Assembly: GCA_022729235.1 (NCBI GenBank)
Contig: JALDAJ010000001.1
Location: forward strand, 638,442-702,441
Direction: 5' to 3'
From: Candidatus Nanohalarchaeota archaeon
Lineage (GTDB): Archaea; Nanohalarchaeota; Nanosalinia; Nanosalinales; Nanosalinaceae
DNA: 64,000 nt
Each line of letters starts with the position of its first letter. Within the stretch, counting starts at the first letter, position 1. The notes below the pieces were generated by a model. That model saw only the letters and a program-made list of their open reading frames with translations, did no database searches and was not told the DNA's origin. Both the position numbers and the translations under genes were made by a program. Below are positions 40,219 through 47,605 of the stretch, piece by piece.

Positions 40219-40698
40219 CTAGATGTCCATGTCCATTGCGATTTCAGCAACGGAGTAGCTCTCACTCGACCGCAGGATTTCTGGATGCTCACGTATTTCA
40301 TCCAGGTGAAGTCCGGGTTCGCCGTTTTCAAATCTCTCTTTTACGATTTGCCAGGGTACGGCGTACGCCTGCCGGGGGCGTCCTCTACCCCGTTTTATCT
40401 CCACCGCCAGAATACCTTTGCGCCCGGATTTATCCAGGAAATCGCTTATACGGTCAACCTGGTGGCCGTTATCGCTCTCGGAGAAGTGCTGGGAGAAGTA
40501 AAGCTTGTTAGTCGAGCTCTCCTTGACTGACTTGTTTTCGATAGCCAGGTAGAACATCTCGTGCTCCGAGTCCACGAGAACATCACACAACTGCGAACTG
40601 AACCGGTGCTGTTTCTTCCGGTGCGCGATACCGTTGATTTCCTCCTCATCGAAAAAGTTGTTGAACGCGTTGACAAGCTCCCGCTCGAACTCGGTCAT
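40219..40698 (-). CDS. PD-(D/E)XK-type nuclease-like protein
   Basis: 159 residues from the ATG at 40698; a TTG two codons earlier is also in frame. The motif D-V-L-V-(12)-A-I-E-N-K-S (QLCDVLVDSEHEMFYLAIENKS) matches the PD-(D/E)XK core of Hjc-type resolvases and related nucleases, with a following VEIKRGRGRPRQAYAV. Substrate unknown; Holliday junction or damaged DNA is a guess. It lies 34 bases downstream of the DUF2797 gene. Confidence 0.6.
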   Translation of the reverse strand: MTEFERELVNAFNNFFDEEEINGIAHRKKQHRFSSQLCDVLVDSEHEMFYLAIENKSVKESSTNKLYFSQHFSESDNGHQVDRISDFLDKSGRKGILAVEIKRGRGRPRQAYAVPWQIVKERFENGEPGLHLDEIREHPEILRSSESYSVAEIAMDMDI

Positions 40699-40731
40699 AA
40701 GCAAAGATTACCTCAGAACGTTAAAAGTTCT

Positions 40732-41466
40732 TCAGTACTCTTCAAGTCCTCGCTGTACTCGCTCCCCGAGGACTTTTCCAGAGGTCAGGGCCAGCCCGAC
40801 GGACCCGTTCGACACTATCTGCCCCTTAACGTGTTTTACCGGTGTGGGAAACCTGCCTGTCCTTGTAAGTTTTCTGCAGTTTATTTTGGGTGATACTTTC
40901 TGGGTCTCGACGTTGTACCCTAGTTCCTCTATTTTGCTCTCCAGCAACTGAGAATCCGTCTCCTTGATCTTGTGTTCCTTCCTTATCCTCTCGGTTATGC
41001 CTTTCCCGGACAGTTCTTTCTCCTTTTCCAGCGCATCTTCCGCTGTCAATCCACTGTGGATCTCTGAGGTGTAGTCGGCTCCCTGTTCCAGCCATCGTTT
41101 CTCTAGTCTCGAGGTTCTCGCTACGCCTACTTTCACGTGATCTCCGCACTGCGCCAGGTATACGCTGTAGTTCGCTTCTCCTTCCATGCCATCAGGTGCG
41201 CCGTTGCCGGTTCTCCAGCCGGTGTAGATATCTTTTCTCCGGCATTCCGGACACTGGTCGCCCGAGTCTATCTCCCGGAAATCTGTACAGGATTCCATTT
41301 TTCCTCTCTCCGAGTGATAACCCACGCATCTCCTCTCGTCCATGACCTCGTAGTCCAGCTCCAGTCCTGGTTCAAGCACTATATCTTTGTAACCGTCTTC
41401 TGTCGCCACCCTGAGGACAGGGGTCTCGTTTCTACCGCTCCAGACAACTTTGACTATCGATTTCAT
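40732..41466 (-). CDS. DUF2797 protein
   Basis: 244 residues from the ATG at 41466 (MKSIVKVVWSG). Family hallmarks: RRCVGYH then C-x-D-F and a CPECRR zinc ribbon-like pair, and YLAQCGDHVKVGVARTSRLEKRWLEQGA, the central conserved stretch. DUF2797 proteins occur in archaea and some bacteria with no established function. It has 26 bases to the upstream TraB gene and 34 to the downstream nuclease, so it is coexpressed with both. Confidence 0.75.
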   Translation of the reverse strand: MKSIVKVVWSGRNETPVLRVATEDGYKDIVLEPGLELDYEVMDERRCVGYHSERGKMESCTDFREIDSGDQCPECRRKDIYTGWRTGNGAPDGMEGEANYSVYLAQCGDHVKVGVARTSRLEKRWLEQGADYTSEIHSGLTAEDALEKEKELSGKGITERIRKEHKIKETDSQLLESKIEELGYNVETQKVSPKINCRKLTRTGRFPTPVKHVKGQIVSNGSVGLALTSGKVLGERVQRGLEEY

Positions 41467-41491
41467 CCTAGATCTCAGTAGTTGTTGAGAA

Positions 41492-42112
41492 TTAAGTCTC
41501 CTCGGTTTCAAGAAGCTCTTCCACCGATTTCTTGTGAGCGGCGCCGACGAACGCGACTATCTCCGCGTCCGGCTCGTCCTCCTGTAACTGCTGCAGGTAA
41601 TCAGCCATGACGCGGTCCCGTTCTTCTACGAGAACCTGGTAAAGCTCGGGATAACGCTCCCGTACCTCCTGCAGAAGCTCCTGTATCATCTCCTCGTCCG
41701 GTATCCTGGAGACATCGAACTTCGCTGCCCCGGGAATCAAAAGACCTACTACTGTCTCGGCGAACGCCTTTACTTTTTCCTTGCGTGATACTTGCTTGAC
41801 TCTTTCAATGGTTATCCGGATATCCTGGTCGATCAAAGCTACTTCTCGGTCTTCCTGCATCGATTTTTCGTAGGCGTAGAGCATCTCCTCTCCCGGCATA
41901 ACACCGGTCTTTGACCCTATATAGTCCTGGAACTTCTTTACAATCTTCAGGAACACAGGTCCGCCGCCGTACTCTTCGCCAGTCACCAGCGAGTTCAATC
42001 TCAGCGGGTCGAGTTCTATAGCGACTATATCCGGGTCATGCTCCTCGATAGCACGGTCGATAAGCTTGAGCGATTCCTCCGAGACGTGGGAGGTTCCGTA
42101 GATGTGTGGCAT
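41492..42112 (-). CDS. TraB/PrgY family protein (short)
   Basis: 206 residues. The N-terminus MPHIYGTSHVSEESLKLI plus VAIELDPLRL is the TraB family signature (conserved G-T-x-H and E-x-D/E). The C-terminal VAFVGAAHKKSVEELL carries the second conserved G-x-x-H. Full TraB/PrgY proteins have C-terminal membrane segments and are about 390 residues; this one is the soluble core only. Members are thought to act as peptide-processing or metal-binding hydrolases. It begins a four-gene minus-strand unit; upstream lie GTAATAC repeats and SRP RNA. Confidence 0.75.
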   Translation of the reverse strand: MPHIYGTSHVSEESLKLIDRAIEEHDPDIVAIELDPLRLNSLVTGEEYGGGPVFLKIVKKFQDYIGSKTGVMPGEEMLYAYEKSMQEDREVALIDQDIRITIERVKQVSRKEKVKAFAETVVGLLIPGAAKFDVSRIPDEEMIQELLQEVRERYPELYQVLVEERDRVMADYLQQLQEDEPDAEIVAFVGAAHKKSVEELLETEET

Positions 42113-42171
42113 GGGTATCTATTCGTGCCAAGAGTTGTAAACCATCTGTTCGCACCGACGACTATGTCTAT

Positions 42172-42280
42172 GTAATACAAGACTTGCTATATGCTCGATA
42201 AATCTGGTATATGTAATACATAGTCTTTTTTCGTAATACGAAATAAGTTATTTAGGAGGTTATAGCCTGAAATGTATTAC
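42172..42280. repeat. GTAATAC repeats between traB-like gene and SRP RNA
   Basis: GTAATAC occurs at 42172-42178, 42213-42219 and 42233-42239, with its reverse complement GTATTAC at 42274-42280, in a region of 175 bases without a gene. The first two share a longer TATGTAATACA. They lie upstream of the TraB-like gene and downstream of the SRP RNA terminator. Possible regulatory sites; AT-rich context lowers weight. Confidence 0.35.
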
Positions 42281-42286
42281 AAAAAA
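42281..42286 (-). terminator. U-run terminator of SRP RNA
   Basis: The minus strand has six T residues directly after the last GC-rich stem of the SRP RNA (CCCGGGAACCACTAG then TTTTTT). This is a standard archaeal terminator at the expected 3' end. Confidence 0.6.
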
Positions 42287-42287
42287 C

Positions 42288-42552
42288 TAGTGGTTCCCGG
42301 GGGTGGACGCCTCTCCGCGACCGGTTTTCCCGGCACGACCTCGGGTCCGCCACCCTCCGAACATCCGCCACGACGCTTAGGGCTGCTCCCGCCAGGGTCT
42401 GACCCGGTTCACGCCACGACGCATCCCGGAGGACGGACCGTCGACAGCCGAAGTCCAGGAATCGTGCCACGGGGAGAACACCGCTCCCCGGTTTTCGGCT
42501 CCTGCATGGAGAGGATTTCAGGTTACAGGCGACCCCGAACCGCCCAGCCTAC
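42288..42552 (-). ncRNA. Signal recognition particle RNA (7S RNA)
   Basis: About 265 nucleotides, GC-rich, minus strand. The 5' part reads GGGCGGTTCGGGG then CCTGTAACC, typical of archaeal SRP RNA helices 2-4. Helix 5 arms are seen as GGCACGA (42462-42468, complement) and TCGTGCC (42332-42338, complement). The SRP54-binding helix 8 is present as GGGTCAG ... GGGAGCAGCCC, the universal asymmetric-loop signature, near 42381-42405. The tip tetraloop is TGGC instead of the usual GGAA type. A TATA-like cttttaaca about 26 bases upstream (about 42575-42582) supports the 5' end. Ends are estimates within a few bases. It targets membrane and secreted proteins in translation. Confidence 0.85.
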
Positions 42553-42665
42553 CATTCAGGAATTACTTCTGGAAATGTTAAAAGGAGAGGTGGTTAATTC
42601 GATTGTTAGGCAGGTTTCGAACAGAATAAACTGGTTTTTAAAGTGAATCTTTTCGAAAATGATGT

Positions 42666-43334
42666 ATGGCTAGCCTAAAGTCGATGATCAGTCGGTTAGG
42701 AGTTTTCGTTGACAGGAAGAGAATCCAGTTGCACCTGAAGAAGACGGAGCAGGATTTGAGAAGTAAAGATGTTCAAGACCTGTCAGAGGAAGAAGTTGAG
42801 AATAGAAAAGAGAATATTGAAAGACTGAGGGAGTACCGTGAGGCAGGAGAGTTTCCAGTGAATCCTAAGTTTGCGACTCGAGAGCCATACTTTGTTGATG
42901 ATTCGGGAACTCCTTGCGCTATGGCTTATCTGATCCAGGAGAGTGGTTACAGTTCCCTGGTTGAAGAGGTTGCAGAGCATAATAATCATGTTTACCTAGA
43001 AGAACTGTCTGGAGGACCGGTAGTTGACTGGATAGAGAGTTCCGGGCTGTCGAAGGAAGAGGCTGAGAGGATTCAGCCAAATTACGGCAGTTACTCACAT
43101 GTCGCTGCTTTAGCAACAAATTGTGGATCGTTTTCCTGTTCTCTAGCCCTTGCGACTTTAAGTCTTGTAGGAGGTCTGGCTTTCCTGGGTCTTGAATGGT
43201 TAAGCTACAGGTATGCCCGGTCGTTCTATCCCGATAAGCCTTTGAAGAGTTCAGGTTCGTTTATCGGGTTCTCGATAATTAATGTGATGATAACAACTCT
43301 AGGGGTAATGGTGTTCTATGCTTTCCTTCCTTGA
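42666..43334 (+). CDS. Hypothetical protein of a bacterial-type family with two membrane segments
   Basis: 222 residues. A helical N-terminus is followed by a conserved-looking block: EFPVNPKF, REPYFVDDSGTPCAMAYLI, NNHVYLEEL and SSGLSKEEAERIQPNYGSY. I recall this block from bacterial uncharacterised proteins, not from archaea. Two hydrophobic segments follow (about 155-175, 200-220). Lysine/leucine usage and AT-richer third positions differ from most neighbours. It overlaps the next membrane gene by 17 bases. Transfer into this genome beside SRP RNA is an inference that a search could settle. Confidence 0.6.
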   Translation: MASLKSMISRLGVFVDRKRIQLHLKKTEQDLRSKDVQDLSEEEVENRKENIERLREYREAGEFPVNPKFATREPYFVDDSGTPCAMAYLIQESGYSSLVEEVAEHNNHVYLEELSGGPVVDWIESSGLSKEEAERIQPNYGSYSHVAALATNCGSFSCSLALATLSLVGGLAFLGLEWLSYRYARSFYPDKPLKSSGSFIGFSIINVMITTLGVMVFYAFLP

Positions 43335-44046
43335 AAACAAGTGGTCTAAGTTGAGCGGGCATGTAAGGTTTTCTGTAAAGCTATCGCTATGCTTAGGTAT
43401 TCTGTTAGGTCTATTCTTGAGCATGATGGGGGATGCCACTAAGCTAGAAGGAGACATGCTCTCTTCAGTATTTCTTGTACTGTCCTTAACGTCGGTAGCT
43501 GCTTACGTAACCTGGCTGGCATTTCCTCTGTTCAGTGGTATCTACGAAATAGTTAGTTCAAGGAATATAGATTTGAAGACGGTACTTTCGTCCATTTTCG
43601 GGTTATCGATATCTGGTTTATCCGTTTACCTGTTTCTCGAAATAACTTCAACCGGTTTTGTAATGTATAGCTCCAGTCCAACTTTTGGTCAATACCTGTT
43701 TATCATGTATCCCAGTGTTCTAGGAGCTCTTGTCCTCTCGGTATACTATCTGGTTAGGCGAGATAGCGAACCATTAAGAATGAATATTCACCTCCTTCTC
43801 GGCGCTATAGTGGTTCTATCTGCTGTTTTCACCAGTTTTTCTACAGGTGATATCCTAGATGATAGAGTGGATGTAGAGAGAAGAGGCGGAATGCTACTTC
43901 CAGAATCCGGATGTATGCTTGAAATTCAGCAAAAATGCATAAGGCAGGATACCATCGAGGATGTTCCTGAACGCTGTATGGAGGGAGAAGTCCTCGAAGA
44001 GGTAGAAGAGACATACGAAATAGAAAACGGCCAGATCACCTGCTGA
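43318..44046 (+). CDS. Membrane protein paired with the preceding gene
   Basis: 242 residues with six hydrophobic segments (about 20-37, 48-66, 80-100, 120-145, 150-165) and an extracellular-type C-terminal tail holding four Cys (GCMLEIQQKCI, ERCMEG, QITC) after residue 195. It overlaps the upstream gene by 17 bases, so both are translated from one transcript. No family is recognised. Composition is AT-richer than the surrounding housekeeping genes, like its partner. Confidence 0.55.
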   Translation: MLSFLENKWSKLSGHVRFSVKLSLCLGILLGLFLSMMGDATKLEGDMLSSVFLVLSLTSVAAYVTWLAFPLFSGIYEIVSSRNIDLKTVLSSIFGLSISGLSVYLFLEITSTGFVMYSSSPTFGQYLFIMYPSVLGALVLSVYYLVRRDSEPLRMNIHLLLGAIVVLSAVFTSFSTGDILDDRVDVERRGGMLLPESGCMLEIQQKCIRQDTIEDVPERCMEGEVLEEVEETYEIENGQITC

Positions 44047-44063
44047 GTTGTGGTCAAACCACT

Positions 44064-44687
44064 TCACTCCAGCACCCATCTGTCGAGTGCTCCGCCGGCG
44101 ATGAAGGTGCCGGTGATGGCGAGGATGACGTGGGTGAGTTCGACTGTCTGTCCCGTGGATGTGCTCCACGCCGCGACTGTGGCGATGAAGACGAAGAGGC
44201 TGATGCCGAATGAGATGGCGAGGTTCTTGCTGTCGGCGGAAATCGACTGTTTCAGGTCTTCTGTCTTGAGGTCTTTGAGTTCTTTCAGGTAGTTCTTGAG
44301 GTCGGTGACGCTGTACCTGAAGTAGGTGGGCCAGAACTGTCTCTCCGGCAGTAGCCCGATGCTGACTATGTAGCCCGCGGATAGTAGGAAGAGTACTGCT
44401 ATCGGTAGTGCGTTTGCGGTGTACGCAGGTCTTAAGGATAGCACCAGTATCCCTGCGAAGGCGAACCCGACGGTCATGGTCTCTGATATGTTTTCGGGTA
44501 GTCTGCCGTTGATTACCTGGGAGTACAGCAGTAGCCCGAAGATGGCGAACGCGACTGCGGTACCAAGTAAGTAGCCGTCGATGGCGCTGGGTCCGAAGGC
44601 TATCAGTAGTACGGTTATAAGAAACAGTAGTTCGAGGAACCGCGCCTTGAATTTCAGGTCTTTCTCCAGGCTGAGTCTTTTCTCCAT
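44064..44687 (-). CDS. Six-segment membrane protein
   Basis: 207 residues with membrane segments at about 18-34, 38-54, 70-84, 90-108, 155-172 and 182-200. A charged loop (DLKNYLKELKDLKTEDLKQS, about 125-150) lies between segments 4 and 5. No motif identifies a function. It is convergent to the 43318 gene (17 bases apart). Confidence 0.55.
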   Translation of the reverse strand: MEKRLSLEKDLKFKARFLELLFLITVLLIAFGPSAIDGYLLGTAVAFAIFGLLLYSQVINGRLPENISETMTVGFAFAGILVLSLRPAYTANALPIAVLFLLSAGYIVSIGLLPERQFWPTYFRYSVTDLKNYLKELKDLKTEDLKQSISADSKNLAISFGISLFVFIATVAAWSTSTGQTVELTHVILAITGTFIAGGALDRWVLE

Positions 44688-44727
44688 GTTGTAGGTTTTT
44701 GGGCTGCCGCTTTTTTAGCTACTCGGG

Positions 44728-45105
44728 TTATTCTTCAAGTAATTTCTCTGGATCTTCGTCTCCGGGTACTAGCTCCTCTGTTGCCTCAGTATTAGAAATC
44801 TCAGAAGAACGTTCGCCGGGGTCTGCTCCCTTATATCTCCCTGCTTTGTATCCTGCTGATGCGGTTATTGCTGCGGTTAGGAGGGACACAGATCCTGTTT
44901 TTGCTACGTATTCTATAAGTTCGGTTTGTGTTGCTGTTTGTTTCTCAGCTGTGCCTGGTGTTGCACCTGCAACTAAAGTTCCTGCGAGAGTTGATGTTGA
45001 GCGAGGGGGTATCGATTCGAAATGAGTACTTTCTTCGAGGTACCCTAAGCAGTATCCGAGCGTGGCTCCGGCAGTTCCTGCGACTCCTGCTACCTCATAT
45101 TCCAT
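44728..45105 (-). CDS. Small membrane protein with glycine-rich segments
   Basis: 125 residues. Two Gly/Ala-rich hydrophobic stretches (about 5-22, GVAGTAGATLGYCLGYL, and 70-90) and a charged C-terminal tail ending PEKLLEE. It resembles in layout the small protein at 54791-55123 (short acidic tail after hydrophobic segments). Function unknown. It starts 58 bases upstream of the convergent-facing PqqB-like gene's 3' end, both on the minus strand. Confidence 0.5.
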   Translation of the reverse strand: MEYEVAGVAGTAGATLGYCLGYLEESTHFESIPPRSTSTLAGTLVAGATPGTAEKQTATQTELIEYVAKTGSVSLLTAAITASAGYKAGRYKGADPGERSSEISNTEATEELVPGDEDPEKLLEE

Positions 45106-45163
45106 ATGTTATTACCTAGTAGCAAAACTTAAGTATTTTGGGTTGGGAGAATAACGATTGGGT

Positions 45164-45970
45164 TTATATCTCGAAAGTATCTCCTCTTTCAACGATATCA
45201 AACCCGCGTTCCTGCATCTCTTTCCTCTCCTCGCTGCCCTCTAGAAGTACGGGGTTGGTGTGGTTCATGTGGATGAAGTAGATATCCGTGTCCAAGTCCT
45301 CGAATTGAACCATGGCGTCCTGGATTGTGGGGTGAGGTACGTCTTCGTAACGACCGATTTCTTCTTTACTCCAGAACGTTCCGTCGACGATGGCGATGTC
45401 AGCATCCTCCATAAGTTCGATGATCTCGTCTGTCCACCGGTCTATATCAGCCAGGTAGAAAAGCTTCTTCTCATCTCCCTCGATTATGTACGCGGTTGTA
45501 GGATGGTTGAGGAGCGAGTGTTCAAAGTAGCGAGCCTTTATCTCGCCTCCTTGCAGTTCCATGCCGTTATTGTTCTCAAGATTATGTATTTCGATATTTC
45601 CTCTATCGACGAGGAACCTGTAAGGATCGTTCTGCATCAGGAATTTTTCCACACCGTCATGACCGTAAACGTTCAGTCCTGTGGCGTCTGGTCCTTCCTG
45701 TCCGAAGTAAAGCAGACCTGTAACATGTCCCAGTTCACTGTGGGTTATGAAGACGCCATCTATGTACTTTCCTCTGAGCTGGTAGCGGATATCTGGGGTG
45801 GCGTCGATGAGGTATCTTACAGTGTCATCATCGGAGTTCTCTTTGAGGAGGATAGAACCTACGTGCATCTGTCTGCCAGGATCGTTCCTGACCTCTTTGC
45901 ACAGGTCACAGTCACATCCGAGATGGGGTACTCCCCCGTCCTGTGTGTTTCCAAGAACTTCTACTTTCAT
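45164..45970 (-). CDS. PqqB/PhnP-like metallo-beta-lactamase-fold hydrolase
   Basis: 268 residues. The N-terminus (VEVLGNTQDGGVPHLGCDCDLC) is the PqqB-type signature with a CxCxxC zinc-like cluster. The metallo-beta-lactamase motif reads THSELGH rather than HxHxDH, as in PqqB where the active-site signature is degenerate. A later DATPDIRYQL and HMNHTNP segment are also family-like. Substrate unknown in an organism without PQQ synthesis genes in view. A ggggagg ribosome binding site precedes the ATG, and a TATA-like ctttataaag lies at 46016-46025. Confidence 0.7.
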   Translation of the reverse strand: MKVEVLGNTQDGGVPHLGCDCDLCKEVRNDPGRQMHVGSILLKENSDDDTVRYLIDATPDIRYQLRGKYIDGVFITHSELGHVTGLLYFGQEGPDATGLNVYGHDGVEKFLMQNDPYRFLVDRGNIEIHNLENNNGMELQGGEIKARYFEHSLLNHPTTAYIIEGDEKKLFYLADIDRWTDEIIELMEDADIAIVDGTFWSKEEIGRYEDVPHPTIQDAMVQFEDLDTDIYFIHMNHTNPVLLEGSEERKEMQERGFDIVERGDTFEI

Positions 45971-46044
45971 GCTTTACCCTCCCCTTAATATGCGTGACAT
46001 GACAGTTCTATCTAAGCTTTATAAAGGACTTCCTGCTGGTACAG

Positions 46045-46054
46045 GTATATATAA
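46045..46054 (+). promoter_or_regulatory. TATA box of the Cys-rich peptide gene
   Basis: GTATATATAA is centred 37 bases upstream of the ATG at 46087, giving a leader of about 10 bases. It probably also serves the tRNA-Cys gene downstream. Confidence 0.45.
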
Positions 46055-46086
46055 CAAATAAAAGCGTTGTCTATGTGCTCTAGTAC

Positions 46087-46164
46087 ATGAGTTGTAACTG
46101 TTCTAGAGAGGATGATGAGGACAAGAAAGGCTGTGGTTGTGGCGACGACTGCGGTTGTAACTGA
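46087..46164 (+). CDS. Tiny Cys-rich (metallothionein-like) peptide
   Basis: 25 residues: MSCNCSRE, an acidic DDEDKK core, then GCGCGDDCGCN. Six Cys occur as C-x-C pairs (3/5, 16/18, 22/24), the pattern used by metallothioneins and other metal-binding peptides. It starts at ATG 46087, shortly after a TATA box, and ends 45 bases before tRNA-Cys on the same strand. No database match is claimed. Possible roles are metal buffering or a cysteine-sensing leader; its six Cys codons would make translation sensitive to charged tRNA-Cys. Confidence 0.6.
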   Translation: MSCNCSREDDEDKKGCGCGDDCGCN

Positions 46165-46209
46165 TTCAGTTTTTCAATCTTCGGTCTAAAACTTTCTTAG
46201 GCACCAGCT

Positions 46210-46280
46210 GCCGGGATGGCAGAGTAGTTATGCGTCCGCCTGCAGAGCGGACGACCTGGGTGCAAATCCCAGTCCCGGCT
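46210..46280 (+). tRNA. tRNA-Cys (anticodon GCA)
   Basis: 71 nucleotides. Acceptor arms GCCGGGA (46210-46216) and TCCCGGC (46273-46279) pair fully, with U73 at 46280, the cysteine discriminator. Anticodon stem GTCCGC...GCGGAC encloses CTGCAGA with anticodon GCA. T stem CTGGG/CCCAG holds a TGCAAAT loop, in which the usual TTC is TGC. No intron. A T-run follows directly. CCA is not encoded. Confidence 0.95.
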
Positions 46281-46331
46281 TTTTCCCCAGGAGAAGGACA
46301 GAAAAAGGCTGGTGAGTAATATACGTGTAAG

Positions 46332-46763
46332 ATGACGGAATACTTTGAGGACACCACCGATGTCGCTGTCCTGGTCATAAGGAACCGGACGGATGACGGC
46401 GACTACTACCTTATCGCCCGGCACAGGGGAAACGATTTCTGGGAGTTCGTTGGTGGTAAAAGAAAGAAAGATGAAAGTATCGAACACGCAGTCTACAGGG
46501 AGCTTTCAGAGGAGATAGAAATTGACTGGGATTCCGATGAAGTCGATATTGTTAAGACAGGAGACTCGTTTGAGAGCCCTATAAATCCGGTTTATGAACT
46601 CTATCCTGTGCTTGTTGATATACCTGAGGAGGTCGCATGGGAGCTTGGAGACGAGGATTTGTCCTCCTCACATACCAGTCTGAAATGGATAAAAATCGAG
46701 GAACTAGAAAACTTTGAAACCTATGGAGAGAGGGAGGCGCTGGAGAGTCTTGGTGTCTTATGA
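46332..46763 (+). CDS. Nudix hydrolase
   Basis: 143 residues. The Nudix box G-x5-E-x7-R-E-x-x-E-E is present as GKRKKDESIEHAVYRELSEE, with the following G-U replaced by I-E-I. Nudix enzymes hydrolyse nucleoside diphosphate derivatives; the substrate is unknown. It begins 51 bases after tRNA-Cys and its TGA overlaps the ATG of a 20-codon remnant (ATGA). It opens an array of Nudix domains. Confidence 0.85.
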   Translation: MTEYFEDTTDVAVLVIRNRTDDGDYYLIARHRGNDFWEFVGGKRKKDESIEHAVYRELSEEIEIDWDSDEVDIVKTGDSFESPINPVYELYPVLVDIPEEVAWELGDEDLSSSHTSLKWIKIEELENFETYGEREALESLGVL

Positions 46764-46822
46764 GTGAATACGAGACCGTTGGTGATCATAAAGGTTTGAA
46801 GAAGCTGGGTTTGATTGAGTGA
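46760..46822 (+). pseudogene. 20-codon remnant of a Nudix gene
   Basis: The frame MSEYETVGDHKGLKKLGLIE starts at the ATG overlapping the previous stop and ends at 46822. Its beginning looks like the start of a Nudix gene of this array (compare MSEEEF at 47598), and its end LKKLGLIE looks like their common C-terminus (LKAAEKLGVV; ALESLGVL). The middle is missing, so it is probably what is left after an internal deletion. Alternatively it is a chance micro-ORF. Confidence 0.4.
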
Positions 46823-46843
46823 TATCCTGTTATCTTAACAATA

Positions 46844-47605
46844 TTGGCTAAGCATTACGTGTATATGGGAGAGTCTGAGAACCTAATTGTCTGCGTGGCT
46901 AGATCAGTATCTGATGAAGAACATTACTTATTACAGAGTTCTGATGAGGGATGGGAATTTCCGGTAGGGCATATTGGTGCAGAGGAAGTGCCTGAGGAGG
47001 CTGCAATAAGAATGTTGGAGCAGGAATTTGGTCTAACTGGAGAGATAGAACGGGCTGGTGATTTGAAAGAGAATATTTATCCGGTTCTAGTTAACATTGA
47101 CTTCAAGCAGGTAGAAAGATGGGAGGAGTCTGGCTACCGATGGTTTACGCCTCTTGAAATGACCGATCTCGACATTCAGGACTCTTTTATGATTCTAGAG
47201 GAGCTAGATCTCGTGAACGGTGATGTGGTTACTGTGCTGGTTGAAGAAGGAGGAGCGTTCTTGATAATGAAGCGTTCAGAAGAGAAATCAAGTTCTGGTT
47301 ACTGGAACTTCATAGGCGGTAGAATTGAAGAGGACGAAACCGTAGGAGACGCTGCATTGAGAGAAGCTAGTGAAGAAGCAGGTTTAACAGGAGCGGTTAT
47401 AGAGATTGGTGAACCATATCTTAGTTCGGGCGAGCTAGGTTTCTGGAGAATACATCCTGTTCTAGTTGAGACAGAGGATAAAACTGTCGAGCTTAACTGG
47501 GAACATTCTGAACATAGGTGGATTAAACTAGAGGAAATAGAAGACATGAAAACACTTAGTTCACTTAAAGCAGCTGAAAAGCTAGGAGTGGTAGACTATG
47601 AGTGA
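46844..47605 (+). CDS. Double-Nudix-domain protein
   Basis: 253 residues from a TTG at 46844; an ATG at 46865 would give 246. The N-terminal Nudix domain is degenerate (GHIGAEEVPEEAAIRMLEQEFG), lacking the R-E of the box. The C-terminal domain has an intact box GGRIEEDETVGDAALREASEEAG. Such tandem copies with one dead domain suggest duplication and use as dimer-like unit. It overlaps the next Nudix gene by 8 bases, so they are cotranscribed. Composition is AT-richer than cysS downstream. Confidence 0.8.
   Translation: MAKHYVYMGESENLIVCVARSVSDEEHYLLQSSDEGWEFPVGHIGAEEVPEEAAIRMLEQEFGLTGEIERAGDLKENIYPVLVNIDFKQVERWEESGYRWFTPLEMTDLDIQDSFMILEELDLVNGDVVTVLVEEGGAFLIMKRSEEKSSSGYWNFIGGRIEEDETVGDAALREASEEAGLTGAVIEIGEPYLSSGELGFWRIHPVLVETEDKTVELNWEHSEHRWIKLEEIEDMKTLSSLKAAEKLGVVDYE

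Noticed and set aside
42272-42646. Open frames on both strands across the GC-rich region
   Set aside because: They overlap SRP RNA; no ribosome binding site, no coding bias, and the RNA signature explains the sequence.
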